From: Gliomastix tumulicola
Taxonomy: Eukaryota; Ascomycota; Sordariomycetes; Hypocreales; Bionectriaceae
Assembly: GCA_001599755.1 (NCBI GenBank)
Contig: BCHX01000004.1
Span: 5,084,001-5,148,000 of the forward strand
Length of the DNA stretch: 64,000 nucleotides
Direction: 5' to 3'
Translations under genes and position numbers: made by a program
Part shown: in pieces, positions 10,251 through 20,788 of the stretch
Layout: the number at the start of each line of letters is the position of its first letter
Position numbering within the stretch: position 1 is the first letter of the stretch
Notes under the pieces: generated by a model
Database searches by the model: none
Seen by the model: the letters and a program-made list of their open reading frames with translations, nothing else
What the model was told of the DNA's origin: nothing

Positions 10251-13200
10251 TTATTTCTTCTTCTTGCCGACAAGAGCGTCATAGGCGCTTCCAAGACCCA
10301 GGCTGCCGAGGATCTTGTTCAGGCCCAGACCGCCAAGAAGGCCGTCGACGATGGCGCCAAGACCGAGACCGCTGAGAAGCCTGCCAACAAGGCCGAGGAC
10401 ACCAGTGAGGAGGAGTCCGACGGCGGCAAGGATCTGGCCGAGGGGCTCCATGAGGAGACCCCAGAGCGGGTTGAGCTCCTTCTTGGCGTGAGGCATGCCC
10501 TCGATCTTGCGCTTGGCGTTGTCGACAGTCTGGGAGACGTCGCCGGTGAGCTGTGGAGTGTGTTAGCTATGTATCTTGTGATGTTGGGACTGAGAGTAAC
10601 GGGGATGAGCTTACCTCCTTGAGCACCTCGGCGAGGTGATACTCCTCTGGGGTAGCGTCACGAGTGCCAGCCTTCTGCTTGGCCTGTCGCTGGATGCGGC
10701 CATCAGGGTCAAGACCACGAACGATGCCGTTGGTCTCGCTGAGGATCTTGCCGCCCTCCTCGATGAGGGGCTTGACCTCGCGCACGAGCTGCTCCTCGTC
10801 AAGCTCCTCCTTGGGAGTGCGCTCCGCCTTGTCGATCTTGTCGGTGATGAGCTTGCAGAGGGGCTTGATCTTCTCGAGCGACTGCTCGATGGCGCCGGAG
10901 AGCTGGCCAGCAAGCTTGCGATCAGCCTCAGCCTGCTCACGCTCCTTCTTCTGCTCCTCGGTCTCGACCTCCTCCTCCGGCTCAGGCTCGGGGATGTCCT
11001 CGAGCAGAGCGACGTGGCCGACAGTGTTGCCCTTGGAGTTGATGACGTCGCCGTCATCGTCAATCTCCTTGCCAGAGCAGACCAGGAGGTCGCCGCTGAC
11101 GAGCTTGGCAATGATGTTGCCGTCCTCGTCGGTGACGTTGCCCTCCTTGTTGACCTTGCGGCCAAACAGGGGGCCCTTCTTCTTCTCCTCGACCTCAGGC
11201 TCCTCATATCGCTCGGCCTTGCCGAGGACGTTGCCGTTCTTGTCAACGACGTCACCGTCCTCGTCGACAGAGCGACCGAAGAGCTTCTTGGGGTCACCGG
11301 AAGTGAGGCGGCCAACAACCTCATCAGAGGGAGTGACTACCATGCCGTCCTTGCGGACAGTCAGGCCGGAGAGCTCAGCGAAGGGACCCTCCTTGGAGCC
11401 CTCACGTTCGCCCTCGGGAACGACCTCCGCGCGGCCGACAATATCGCCAGACTCGCTGCGGATGTTACCGTCCTTGTCGCACATGCGGCCGACAATGGAG
11501 GCGACGTTGCCCTCGACGACCTTGCCGAAGATGGTGCCGGCAGAGTCGACGAGGTTGCCAGCCTTGTTCACGCGCTTGCCAGCGAGGATGGACCTGTCGG
11601 GGATCTCCTCGGGCTCCTCGGGGATGGGCTCAGGCTCGTCCCAGGCCTCGGCGCGGCCAACAGTGTTGCCGTTGCGGTCGAGGATGTCGCCGTCCTCATC
11701 GACCTTGCTGCCCTTGAGACGCTTGGGATCGCCCTCGACGACGGTACCGACCTGGCGGCCCTCGGACAGGACGCGACCGTCAGCCTCGACGATGGCGTCG
11801 GGGAAGTTCTCAAAGGGAGCGAAGGACTTCTTCTTGTCCTCGCGCTCGCCGTCAGAGAGGGGCTCGGCCTTGCCGACGATCTGGCCGGCGTCGTTCCAGA
11901 TGTTGCCCTCGCCGTCGGAGCGCTTGCCCTGCAGCTTCTTGGGCTCGCCCTCGACGACGTGGCCGACGACGTCGCCGTTGTCGTTGACCAGGTTGCCGAC
12001 CTTGTTGACCTTGGCGCCCTTGAGGATGGAGTAGTCGAGCTTGGCCGACTCGTCCTCCTCCCCCCTTCCTTCTGCTCCTCGGCGGGAACCTCACCCTCGG
12101 CGGGAACCTCACCCTCGGCGGGAACCTCACCCTCGGCGGGAACCTCACCCTCNGCGGGAACCTCNCCCTCGGCGGGAACCTCACCCTCGGCGGGAACCTC
12201 ACCCTCAGCGGGAACCTCACCCTCGGCAGGAACCTCGCCCTCCGCTGGGACGGCGCCTTCGACGGCCTCGGTGCCCTCTGCCTTGGCATCGTCTACGGCC
12301 GTCTTTGCGTCGTCGGCGGTGGGCTGCTCCTCGAGGGGAGCCTCCTCGCCGGCAGCCTCCTCTGCCTTTTCGGGGATGTCGTCGAGGTTGGCCTGGGATT
12401 TGGTCTCATCAAGGTTGGCTTGCGACTTGGTATCATCGAGATTGGCCTGGGACGTGGTCTCGTCAAGGTTGGCCTGCGACTTGGTCTCGTCGAGGTTTGC
12501 CTGCGACTTGGCCTCGTCCAGACCGACTTGAGACTCGACGCCCTCCTTCTCGGGGAGGCCGAGATCGGCCTGGGACTCAGCCTTCTCGGTGAGATCAAGG
12601 TTGGACTTGCCAGCAATAGACTCGGGGACCTCCGTCTTCTTGTCGTCCTCGTCGTCCTTGCCAGCCTCACCGTCGTCACCGGCAGCACCCTCGCGGTTGT
12701 CCAGGGAGATTGGGACACCCTGCGAGGGCGCCTCACTGCCAGCCGCCTGGCTCCGGGCATCGTCTACCTGTGATAGACCGTCCTTGAGCTCGTCGGGCGT
12801 GTCCTGAGCAACGCTGCTGTCCACGGGCGCCTCTGAAGCGGCGTCCTTGGCGGTGTCTTGGACCTTGTCAGTGTCAAGACCCTTGGTAGCACCCTCGGCA
12901 GCACCCTCGGTAGCGTCCTTGGCTGTGTCCTGAGCCTGGTCGGCGTCGAGGTCCTCCGCCTTGGGCGCCTCCGAGGCCGGCACGTCGATGCCAGCATCGC
13001 TCTTCTTGGACCCTCCTCCAAGGCTGCCAACATAGCCGAAGCCACTCCTGATGGTGCCAAAGATGCCGCTGCCGGACTTCTGGCTCTGAACGTCCTCCTG
13101 ACCCTGCCCTGTCGTGTACTCCTCCTCCAGGTTCTTGCCGGACCCTTCGCTCTCCAGCGACGCGCGTCCGAGCACGTCGCCCGTGGTCTTGTCGACGACA

Positions 13201-13623
13201 TCGCCCGTCGCCGTCACGGTGTTGCCGACGAGAGACCGTCCGTCCTCGGACTCGGTGACCTTGCCGATGTTCCGTCCCGCATCGTCGAGGATGCCGCCCG
13301 TCTCGCTGACGACGCCCGCCGGTGTTCTGGGGATGGTTTGCGACTCAACTTGGACGAAGCTATTAGTACTGGGGTCCGAGATGTCGCGTAGGAGCGCTTT
13401 TGGTTGTATGAAAGCATCTTTATTAAAGACTGTAACGTTTAGGAGGAGGGGGAGAGTAGGGGCAGGGAATGAGGTGAGGTGATCTATGATCCGAGGAAAA
13501 TAGGCGATATAGGGATGGGATAATTAACAACTTACCAGGGTTGGGCTCCTCGGCCGCGGGGGTATCTCTGGGTGTGTCCTTTTTCCAGCCTCCAGGGATG
13601 GACAGGGGGTTCTGGATAGGCAT
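10251..13623 (-). CDS. LEA-like protein with DUF3659 repeats (one apparent frameshift)
   Basis: Very hydrophilic protein of 1067 aa if one missing base is allowed for. Three exons: 13623-13536, 13429-10615, 10550-10251. The N-terminus starts MPIQNPLSIPGGW. It is followed by Ala/Glu/Asp/Lys-rich LEA-like 11-mer segments (DTAKDA, EGAAEGATKG), a 27-bp repeat region (SQANLDETK), nine 18-bp GEVPAE units containing two N bases, then about ten DUF3659-type repeats (pattern D-x-DGN-x-D-x-x-GNVVGR-x-x-EGD). The C-terminus is a Gly/Leu-rich hydrophobic stretch ending KKKK. At about 12061-12067 the frame breaks within a run of six G (coding strand); a seventh would join EEQKEGG to the EDESAKLDY frame. 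Role unknown; LEA-like composition suggests stress or desiccation protection, or a scaffold. Confidence 0.8.
12077..12240 (-). repeat. 18-bp coding minisatellite (GEVPAE), nine copies, two Ns
   Basis: Nine tandem 18-bp units inside the LEA-like gene, each encoding Gly-Glu-Val-Pro-Ala-Glu, with a degenerate copy at the right end. N bases stand at 12153 and 12165. The frame break lies directly beside the array. Confidence 0.9.
12386..12521 (-). repeat. 27-bp coding repeat (SQANLDETK), about five copies
   Basis: Five imperfect 27-bp units in the same gene encode Ser-Gln-Ala-Asn-Leu-Asp-(Glu/Asp)-(Thr/Ile)-(Lys/Thr/Pro). Copies differ mainly at third positions, which suggests an older expansion than the neighbouring 18-bp array. 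Confidence 0.85.
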
Positions 13624-15046
13624 GATGAATGGTTTGATGAGATAAGCTGAGAATGATATGATTGGGGGGTTTACGGTGGGAAGTTGTGATATCTTCAAGA
13701 TTGGATATGGGTGTGTTGTGGTGTTATTAGCTAATTGTGAATGGGGATTATTCGGATTGAATGGAATAAAAGGATGTACATCAGTTCTATTGACTGTCCC
13801 TGTTTGTTATATACAACAACACATTCCATCCAAAACAAGTTTTTTGGCACGCATCTGCAGAGGGAAGCTTCGAGTCCTCGGCCAGGTGAAAAAACGTCAC
13901 TTGGGCAGAGCTATCGATGTGTAGTTTCCTGGCAGAGAGGGAGGCATAGATGCGTATTCCATGCGCCACACGTCATTTCCCCCGATGATCTCCTGGCCGC
14001 GGTGAGCTGGACCTGTTTCTTGCACCGTTTCAGGCTTTGGGGATGACGCCTCTTGACGCCACTGATGGTCCTTTTCCTGGTGGGTGGCTTGACGCCTTGC
14101 TTCGAGATGGAGGGGTGGAATCCGCCGCACTGACAGAGAAAGACCGACATTAGGTCATAGGGTCCCCCTAGACTGCTTACTGCCTACTGCCTACATGTTT
14201 CGCCTATCGAGAAGGAGGGGGAGGATCTGTGGCTTGCTTACAGCCCAAGCTCTCGGTCTAATTAGTCCAGTCCAGCTCTAGCTCTGTTCGGGTAGTATGA
14301 CATAAAACGCTGGGCCGCTAGAAGCCCTAGAATCCGAGAGGGTGTTGTGGCTTGCCCACGTTAACGCTGCCACTTGCGAATAGGATAGATAGTTAGTGTC
14401 GAGAATCAAGGAAAACGGCCCACGAACCTGCGCTCGAAAATGCAGGGAGTTCCGAACCATGGCCAGCTCAGGGATCTTTCTGCCCGCCCGCAAAGAGTCC
14501 CAAGCGTGTGTGTGTGTGTGTGTGTGTCCCGGCGATGATCCCTCTGACGCACGCGATCCATAATCGAGATGGTGGTGCAGCATTACGACAGACTTCTCCA
14601 CTGGCCCTTGCCGGGGACCGAAATCAGGTTTTATGCGCGCTTGCGACTCTGGATCTGCGCTGCATTGGGGGCAGAGGCCGGCCGGTCTCGTCTGTGGGAT
14701 TCATGGAGTCTATAGAATGAATCCGTGGAAGGGGGATGGGTGCACGATCGGTTCGGGTCCCCTCTTAGGGGATTGCCAGGGAAGCATCCCGCGAAGCCCC
14801 GTAGTCTGTATTCCAGGGTCTGGGCTAATAGTCGTTATCTTTGTATGTATGACCTTCCTTCATGAGCCTGTCTGTACCCGTCTTGGCCATGTGGAAGATC
14901 TGCTATATGATCTGTTCTACCAAGACCTGAGAGCGGCTTATCGTCGGTCACCCGAGCACTATCATCCCATTAATTACCTCTAGACTCATGTAATATTTAT
15001 CTTATTGGTCCCCATCCATCCCGAAGCTATTTTTACACTTTGCTCG
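13624..15046. other. Intergenic upstream of the LEA-like gene
   Basis: About 1.4 kb. It contains the promoter of the LEA-like gene (left) and the 3' flank of the shorter DUF3659 gene (right), plus a (GT)11 microsatellite. No gene recognised. Confidence 0.5.
14506..14527. repeat. (GT)n microsatellite
   Basis: Eleven GT units in intergenic DNA. Confidence 0.95.
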
Positions 15047-16060
15047 CTACCGATCTTGATCTATCAAGTCTCGGTTGAACACTGTCGGGATCTTGATGAT
15101 GAGCTGGATCCCGTCATACGTCGACTTGACGTCCAGGTAAATCTCCGACGGGTTGGGCGCTGCCGCTGCCGCCCTGTCGGGTTCGTTGCAGGAACACGGA
15201 TTCTGGCTGTCCTTGCCTGGCCTTGGACGTGGCTGGTCCTGCTGGGACTGCGGCGGCGGCTCGTTCAGCCGGCCGACCACGTCTCCCTTTGCATTGTAGA
15301 TGTTGCCGGCAGCGTCGACGCGCATGCCACCGTCTAGCTCGTGCAGGGGCGGGATCTTGGCCCTCGCTTCTTCTTCTTCTTCTTCCTGCTGGCGCTGCTG
15401 CAGGGGATAATTCTCAGATACGTGGCCGACGACGTCGCCGCTTGTATCTAGGATGTCTCCGGAGTCTGTGACAGGACGACCAATCATGGAGGGGAGGTCG
15501 CCCTCCACGCGGCCGAGGACCGTGCCGTCCCAGTCAAGGATGTTGCCGAACTCATCGACGTATTTCCCCTCTAGACCCTCGGCCAGGGACGCGGCGGCTT
15601 CGTGATCATCGCTGCCGGTGGAGCTGGATGTGGGAGTGGATGGCCTCTCGTCTGCAGGTGGTGGTGGTGGTGCAGCGGGAGCAGCAGCAGCAGAAGGGGA
15701 GGAGGAGACAGCGGCTGGAGGGGCATTTGTGGATGAGGGGTGGGAAGGAGGAGGGGAGGAGGAGGAGGGCGGCGGTGTGGTCTCTGCCAAGCTATTGTGA
15801 GTGGTGCTGGGGATTCGGGGGATGGGCGTGATCTTGGGCGGCTCCCTGGAGTGATGCTGGTGCTGGTGCTGGTGCTGTTGATTATGGCCCTGGCTGTGGC
15901 TGCCGTCGTGCTGGGGGCATGGCTGCCGCTGCTGAGGGTTCTGAGGCCTGGACGCGTCGTTTCTGGCGTCACGGTAGGGTAGGTTGATGGTGTGAGTGGT
16001 GTGTGTTCGCCGATCGGAGTCAGACTCCGGCGGCGGCGACGGCGGGGATGTCGAGGTCAT
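15047..16060 (-). CDS. Short DUF3659-repeat protein
   Basis: Single-exon protein of 337 aa, paralogous in domain type to the LEA-like protein about 1.4 kb away on the same strand. Residues 1-160 are low complexity (Pro, Ser, Gln, His). Three DUF3659-type repeats follow at about 165-275 (YVDEFGNILDWDGTVLGRV, VTDSGDILDTSGDVVGHV, RVDAAGNIYNAKGDVVGRL). The C-terminal 35 residues (IYLDVKSTYDGIQLIIKIP) alternate hydrophobic and polar residues like amphipathic beta strands. No signal peptide. Function unknown. The long Pro/Ser region contains a Glu run (EEEEEE) from a TTC repeat near 15370. Confidence 0.75.
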   Translation of the reverse strand: MTSTSPPSPPPESDSDRRTHTTHTINLPYRDARNDASRPQNPQQRQPCPQHDGSHSQGHNQQHQHQHQHHSREPPKITPIPRIPSTTHNSLAETTPPPSSSSPPPSHPSSTNAPPAAVSSSPSAAAAPAAPPPPPADERPSTPTSSSTGSDDHEAAASLAEGLEGKYVDEFGNILDWDGTVLGRVEGDLPSMIGRPVTDSGDILDTSGDVVGHVSENYPLQQRQQEEEEEEARAKIPPLHELDGGMRVDAAGNIYNAKGDVVGRLNEPPPQSQQDQPRPRPGKDSQNPCSCNEPDRAAAAAPNPSEIYLDVKSTYDGIQLIIKIPTVFNRDLIDQDR

Positions 16061-16193
16061 GCTGGGGCGGATTTACAGGCGGCAGATAGAGCAGTTACAG
16101 GCGGGCTGAGGGGAGTGTGTGCGCGTCCGACGGGGTCTTGTAGGACTGCGACCAGGGGGAACGACCTTGACTGAAGAGGAGGACGAGGAAATG

Positions 16194-16222
16194 ATGTGTG
16201 TGTGTGTGTGTGTGTGTGTGTG
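16194..16222. repeat. (TG)n microsatellite
   Basis: About fourteen TG units, upstream of the DUF3659 gene. Confidence 0.95.
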
Positions 16223-17388
16223 AGAGCAGGAAGAACGGCAGCGCTGGCCGGGTTTCGGCAGAGAGAGATGGAAGGCCTGTCTGTCGCTGTCGTCGTCAGC
16301 TTGACCGAAATCCTGCTTTCCCAAACACTCCAGAGGGCCAGAGGGGGGGTGGCCAAGACGTGAATCGACATCGCGAGTTGAGGGCGTCATCGAGGCAGGG
16401 GAATACGAGATCAGCGGACTGGACACTTGTCCGGGGCGCCGTAAGGGGTTGTCGACCCTGTAAGAAATCCAGGCTGTCACGGTGTCACTGTGAGGAGATG
16501 AGGAGAAGTGATGGGCAGCGCTGAGCTGTCCCCCCGAGCTGTCTCCAGGCAGGACTCGTAATGCCCGGAGCGTTTCGCCCGGCGTGCGTGGTTTCGAGCT
16601 GCAGCCGCACTCAGAAGGGGCATAGCTTGCTGCTGCACCCCCGCAAAGTGGCTGGGCTTGCAGGGATGTCGTGTGCGGAAGAAGGATTGGCATTTGTCGA
16701 CGAAATCGACACCACACCCACCGCCAGCTCACACAGCGTAACGTATGGAGCCCAAAAGGTGGGATGGATCATTTCAGGCCCAAACCAGCTCCGTGAGTCA
16801 ATGCTGGGGCTTGAATTCTGGTTTTCTTCTTTTCTAAAAGCTGACGGCCACCGGCTATCGAAGGCAAAAGGTCCTGCGTAGAGAGCGAGTCACCACGTAA
16901 ACCACCCCCTTTACTACTACCCTTAGCACGAGGGAAAACAGGGCAGCGACGAAACGTCTGTGCTAATTCCAGCTTTCCCCCCGCTAGGCCCGTAGCAGCA
17001 AACCGGCGAGGCGAAGTCCCTCAATCTGAGCCTCTAGCGGCAACGCGGGACGATGTTAGCTGGCCCAGCTTAGGCCTCTTAGGGACTAAGCGATGGCTTG
17101 ACGGTCCCCGCGGCCTGTTTTTGGCGAGGAATGTTCCTGGATTATTGACCAAAGCTTAAATTTACTAGACGACGCGCTTGCGATGCCGCTTCTTCCAGTG
17201 AGCTTGCGACCGTTTTTGACACACTGAATTCTGCACAGACACAGGCACACGCCCAACCCAGAAGCTGGCTCACACGCCTCCCCCCCTTTTCCCCTTCCCT
17301 TTCCCTTTCCCCTTCCCCTTCTCCTTTTTCCTTCCCCGCGCAGATGATGACGGGGCAAGTTGGATTGACAGGTCCCGACAGATTAAGC

Positions 17389-17418
17389 ACAGACAGACAG
17401 GCAGACAGACAGACAGAG
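17389..17418. repeat. (GACA)n tetranucleotide repeat
   Basis: Imperfect tandem GACA units with one GGCA interruption, next to a CCCTTTCC-type pyrimidine tract. Confidence 0.85.
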
Positions 17419-17722
17419 AAAGCTCGAGCATAGTGCAATGTTTTGAATGCGCTTCTCTTCACATATCGCTGAAGAAAGCTTTTGTATTAGTAAAAGTACA
17501 AATGATCCCCCGTTGTGAAAACTCCTGAATGTGAGATGAATAATGAAGAAAAAAAAAGGCATGAGGAATTCTGCAGAACGAGTCCCGTCTTCCCCGGTCA
17601 TGACATGATGATGATGAACCGTGGTTAATTCCTGGAAAAGGGCGATTGAAAAGAGAAACAATTAGCCAATTGGCCTCCAGAGCGACAAGAAGAAAACCCT
17701 CCCGAGTTGAGGAGGAAAGGCG

Positions 17723-18257
17723 CTAGCCAGTGCTGGAAAACGGACGCCAGGTAAGAAACGGCATGACAATAATACGTTTTGTTTGGGGGGGATCGTAGCG
17801 ATGGGGGGTGGGAAGGGCAAATGGGACGGGAATAGGTAAGGGGGAGGGAGGGAGGGAAGAGGGAGGGGGAAAGGAGAAGCACGTACAGTAGAGCAAGCTC
17901 AAGATCACCGTGGATCCGGGCCTTGAGCTGGATTTCGATGTCCAGATTCAGATCTAATCGCAGCCTCAGGGTGTCGCTCTTGCCGCCACCACCGCCGCCC
18001 TCCTGCTGGCCTCCCAGGGCTTGGCCTCCGAGACCCCCAAGCGCTCCCGTGACGCCGCCGACGGCGTTGCTCACCGTGTCGCCGCCCACGGGCAGCTGGT
18101 CTAGGGGCCCGGACGAGGACTTCTTGGACTTCTTGTTCTTCTTCTTCTTCATCATGGGCTTGGTCTCGGCGGCCGAGGAGCTGTTGACGTCCTCGTCGGC
18201 GCTGTCCTCCGCGGAGCCGGTGCGCTGCTGAGGCTTCTCCATTGTCGGCGGGGCCAT
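17723..18257 (-). CDS. Small protein with C-terminal LRLDLNLDIEIQL motif (paralogue 1)
   Basis: Predicted 126-aa protein, exons 18257-17887 and 17732-17723. The N-terminal half is charged and Lys-rich (MKKKKNKKSKK, a possible nuclear-targeting cluster). The middle is Gly-rich. The C-terminus is the motif LRLDLNLDIEIQLKARIHGD followed by a short Leu tail, strongly alternating hydrophobic and polar. The intron has donor GTACGT and acceptor TTTCCAG, leaving a 10-bp last exon (Thr-Gly-stop). Without splicing the frame would run into a CT-rich low-complexity stretch. The paralogue at 20.1 kb has an intron at the same place and phase, which supports the model. Family recognised only as an uncharacterised fungal motif; function unknown. 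Confidence 0.65.
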
Positions 18258-18779
18258 CTTGGGTGATATGTGCTCTGGGTGTTTGGCTGGGTGGGAGCGG
18301 GAGAAGGGGAATAAGGTGTTGAGAGAGAGAGAGAGAGATTGAAATGTTCTCGATATTGGAATTCAGGAAGAATGCTGATGCTGGCTGCTAAAAACACCAT
18401 AGACGAGGACGAACGCCCGGACTGTGATATAGCCACGCAGCCTTCGTCACACAACAGGTTTTCGCGCCCGATCAGGCCATGAGGTCATCCCCCATCGCAG
18501 ACACGAAGATGACGACGAGTTCCCTGCCGACTCTCCAAGTTGGCACACACCCGCACTGCAGTCTGCTGGATTGGGGGCTGTCAACGCTGCTCCTGGAGCA
18601 GGGGGTAAGTGGAAGTGTTGATGGAGCCGCCCCTCCATCTGGCCTCCTCCCACCCCCCCTCCTCCTCCTCCTTCTCCTCTTGGTCCCAAAACGCGCACAC
18701 GCAGCTCGAAAACAAGAATAAACCCTGGTAAGCAAGAGGGATGAGACCGTTGAAAAAAAAAGGACCTAGTGGCTTTCCA
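18258..18779. other. Intergenic
   Basis: Promoter of paralogue 1 (GA-rich tract at 18320-18340) and 3' flank of the 198-aa gene. Contains a CT-rich tract at 18650-18680. No gene seen. Confidence 0.4.
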
Positions 18780-19376
18780 TCACCTAACATAGTTGCTTTC
18801 TACCCCCGACTGCAGTCTCCTGCGTAGCTTGAGCCTCAGGCCCCCTTCCATTTCGTGCTCCGGGTCCCAGAAGATGCACCACCTCGCCCCTCCCCCCTCC
18901 ACTTCCACTTCCTGCTGCCTTGCCACAAACGGAGCGTGATCTCCCTCGAGCGTCAGGAAATGCTCGTCCTGGCTCCAGCCCCAGGGCCCTATGACGTGAC
19001 CCATCGAGTCCTTGCGCCCCCCGTACTGCACCTCCTTCGTGTCCGCGTTCACGTAGATCCAGTTGAGCATGGGGGGGTCGTCGGCGATGGTGCTGACCAG
19101 GCCCTGATGGCCCTCCTCCCCGGGATACTTGAAGTAGTAGCCGCAGAAGCGGTGGCCGCCCTCCACGGGGAAGTCCGGCAGGTCGAGCAGCAGTCTGTTG
19201 CCGGCGAGCACGCAGAAGCAGCCCTCGCGGAACTCGCCGCCCATCTGGATCATGGCCGTGAGGTTGAACTTGACCTGCTCCTTGTTCTGCGCGTTCATCT
19301 GCTTCTTGGCGCTGATGCCCTGCGCGACGCCCGTCACTGTAGGGATCGCCGCGATGGTGAGGAGACCGATGACCAT
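18780..19376 (-). CDS. Conserved hypothetical protein, 198 aa
   Basis: Intronless 198-aa protein on the same strand as the flanking hydrophilic genes. The N-terminus (MVIGLLTIAAIPTVTGVAQGIS) is hydrophobic and could be a signal anchor or a membrane-associated helix. A Lys/Gln-rich linker and a compact domain follow, with several Gly, Trp and Cys residues (CGYYFKYPGEEGH, GPWGWSQDEHFLTLEGDH, WCIFWDPEH). The density of conserved-looking aromatic residues argues for a folded domain, not a spurious frame. I do not recognise a named family. Likely a fungus-specific protein; role unknown. Confidence 0.65.
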   Translation of the reverse strand: MVIGLLTIAAIPTVTGVAQGISAKKQMNAQNKEQVKFNLTAMIQMGGEFREGCFCVLAGNRLLLDLPDFPVEGGHRFCGYYFKYPGEEGHQGLVSTIADDPPMLNWIYVNADTKEVQYGGRKDSMGHVIGPWGWSQDEHFLTLEGDHAPFVARQQEVEVEGGGARWCIFWDPEHEMEGGLRLKLRRRLQSGVESNYVR

Positions 19377-20125
19377 GGTGGCTGGAGGAGACGGGCGAAA
19401 CTTTGCCCCGAGTGTGTGGAATATCAGGTTGTGGTGCGCGTGGAGAAAAGTGCGGATGTATGCCGTGGGTGAACGAAAATGCTGGAATTTGTGGTGAATA
19501 GCAGGAGCTCTTGGGGGGGGGGAAAAGCGATGACGTCCATATATGAGTCGAGAAGAGCCAAAAAATCAAGTCAAATCCCTGATTTTGGGAATCCCAGACG
19601 CGGGCCCTGCCTGTGCTTGGGCCAGCGCGTGCATGAAGCGCCGATTTGCAGAGGTGCAGACTAGACTGTCAGCAAAAAGGGGGGGGTGAGGGGGTGTGTG
19701 ATCGGCGGTGGTGTGCACTCAGTCAGACAGTCTGTCTTGGGGAGCCCCGCTGGACTGTATAGGGAAAACCTCGCCCAAATCTCGATCCCCGGCGACGTCA
19801 TTCAGTTTCTGAGACGCGTAGGCATCGGTTTCTTTGATTATTGGGAACGGAATTGTTGCCAAAAAACCGGTTGCTGGTTGGCCATTGCGATGGGTGTGAT
19901 ATCACTTGCTGGCTAGTTGCGTCACTCCCGTATGGTGGTGCATTTGGCCTGTTTTCACCTGCTATATCGTGGAGTGGTCCTGTTCCTGCAGAAGCATTAT
20001 TATCTGTGGTAGTAAATCCAATTCCCCCTTCTGCCATAGCATTATCTTTCTCCCCCCCTTAATATCTGCTTACCTGCGTGACTCGCTATCAGCAACACAC
20101 CCTCACATAATCCACACAAGACACC
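19377..20125. other. Divergent promoter region
   Basis: About 750 bp between the 198-aa gene and paralogue 2, which are transcribed away from each other. A G-run stands at 19512-19521 and another at 19680-19687. No gene recognised. Confidence 0.4.
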
Positions 20126-20537
20126 ATGGCACCCAGCGTATGATACTACCAACGCACCTCTAGAGTCCCTCTGTCGTGGCGGCGACTGACATGTCTTCAC
20201 TCTAGAACACCAACCAGGTCGAGGAGCAGGAGAGGCCCGACACCCAGAAGCCCGAGACGCAGACGCAGACGCAGGAGGCAGAGCCAGAGAAGCAGAAGGA
20301 GAACACCAAGACCAAGGTGGAAGACAAGCCCGAGGAGGACGACAACCGTCTCGACTACGAGTCCGGCGCCGACTTCCAGGACGCCGAGGACGAGGATGAG
20401 CAGGGCTCCGAGGAGTCCAGCGAGGAGGAGGAGGATGACGAAGACGAGTCCTCCGACGAGGACGACGAGCCCGCCACGCCGCCCAACAACCAGCTCGCCC
20501 GCAAGAAGCAGCAGCAGCAACAGAAACAGATGCAGAT

Positions 20538-20568
<31 letters not shown>

Positions 20569-20788
20569 ATGCAGCAGCAGGGCGGCGGTGGCGACAAGAA
20601 GGACCCTCTCAAACTGCGTCTAGACCTCAACCTCGAGATCGAGATTCAGCTCAAGGCAAAGATTCACGGTGACCTCACCCTCGCTCTGCTGTAAGTCTTG
20701 CCCTCCCGCCCCCCCTTGCTATCCGGTTTTACATAAAGGGCTGACCTGACGATAAGTGATATGGATTAATTGCAGAGAGGATATATGA
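20126..20788 (+). CDS. Acidic, Gln-rich protein with C-terminal LKLRLDLNLEIEIQL motif (paralogue 2)
   Basis: Predicted 169-aa protein. Exons 20126-20137, 20206-20690, 20776-20788. The first exon encodes only Met-Ala-Pro-Ser, and paralogue 1 likewise starts Met-Ala-Pro. The middle is acidic (EESSEEEEDDEDESSDED), followed by a Gln tract from a CAG repeat. The C-terminal motif LKLRLDLNLEIEIQLKAKIH matches paralogue 1 closely. The last intron splits the final Leu codon (CT|A), leaving Glu-Asp-Ile-stop in the last exon; reading through would stop immediately at TAA, so both forms give nearly the same protein. Intrinsically disordered except for the motif. Function unknown. Confidence 0.7.
20505..20580 (+). 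repeat. CAG-rich tract coding polyglutamine
   Basis: CAG/CAA repeats interrupted by ATG codons encode a Gln/Met tract in paralogue 2. Such tracts vary in length between strains. Confidence 0.9.

Larger units (their letters stand above)
16061..17722. other. Intergenic with simple repeats
   Basis: About 1.66 kb without a recognisable gene. It holds a (TG)n tract, a long pyrimidine-rich stretch (CCCTTTCC-type, 17279-17335) and a (GACA)n tract at 17389-17418. It includes the promoter of the DUF3659 gene to its left. Confidence 0.5.

Noticed and set aside
12061..12067. LEA-like gene as a pseudogene
   Set aside because: Only one base is missing, in a homopolymer beside a repeat with Ns. Everything downstream stays intact for more than 480 codons.
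10636..12531. 631-codon open frame on the plus strand opposite the LEA-like gene
   Set aside because: Its sequence is a Leu/Val/Ala/Asp-rich mirror of the repeat-rich minus-strand gene. The DUF3659 repeats and correct splice sites are on the minus strand.
14506..17418. CRISPR-like or structured repeat array
   Set aside because: Only simple di- and tetranucleotide repeats; no spaced direct repeats. A fungal genome would not carry CRISPR arrays.
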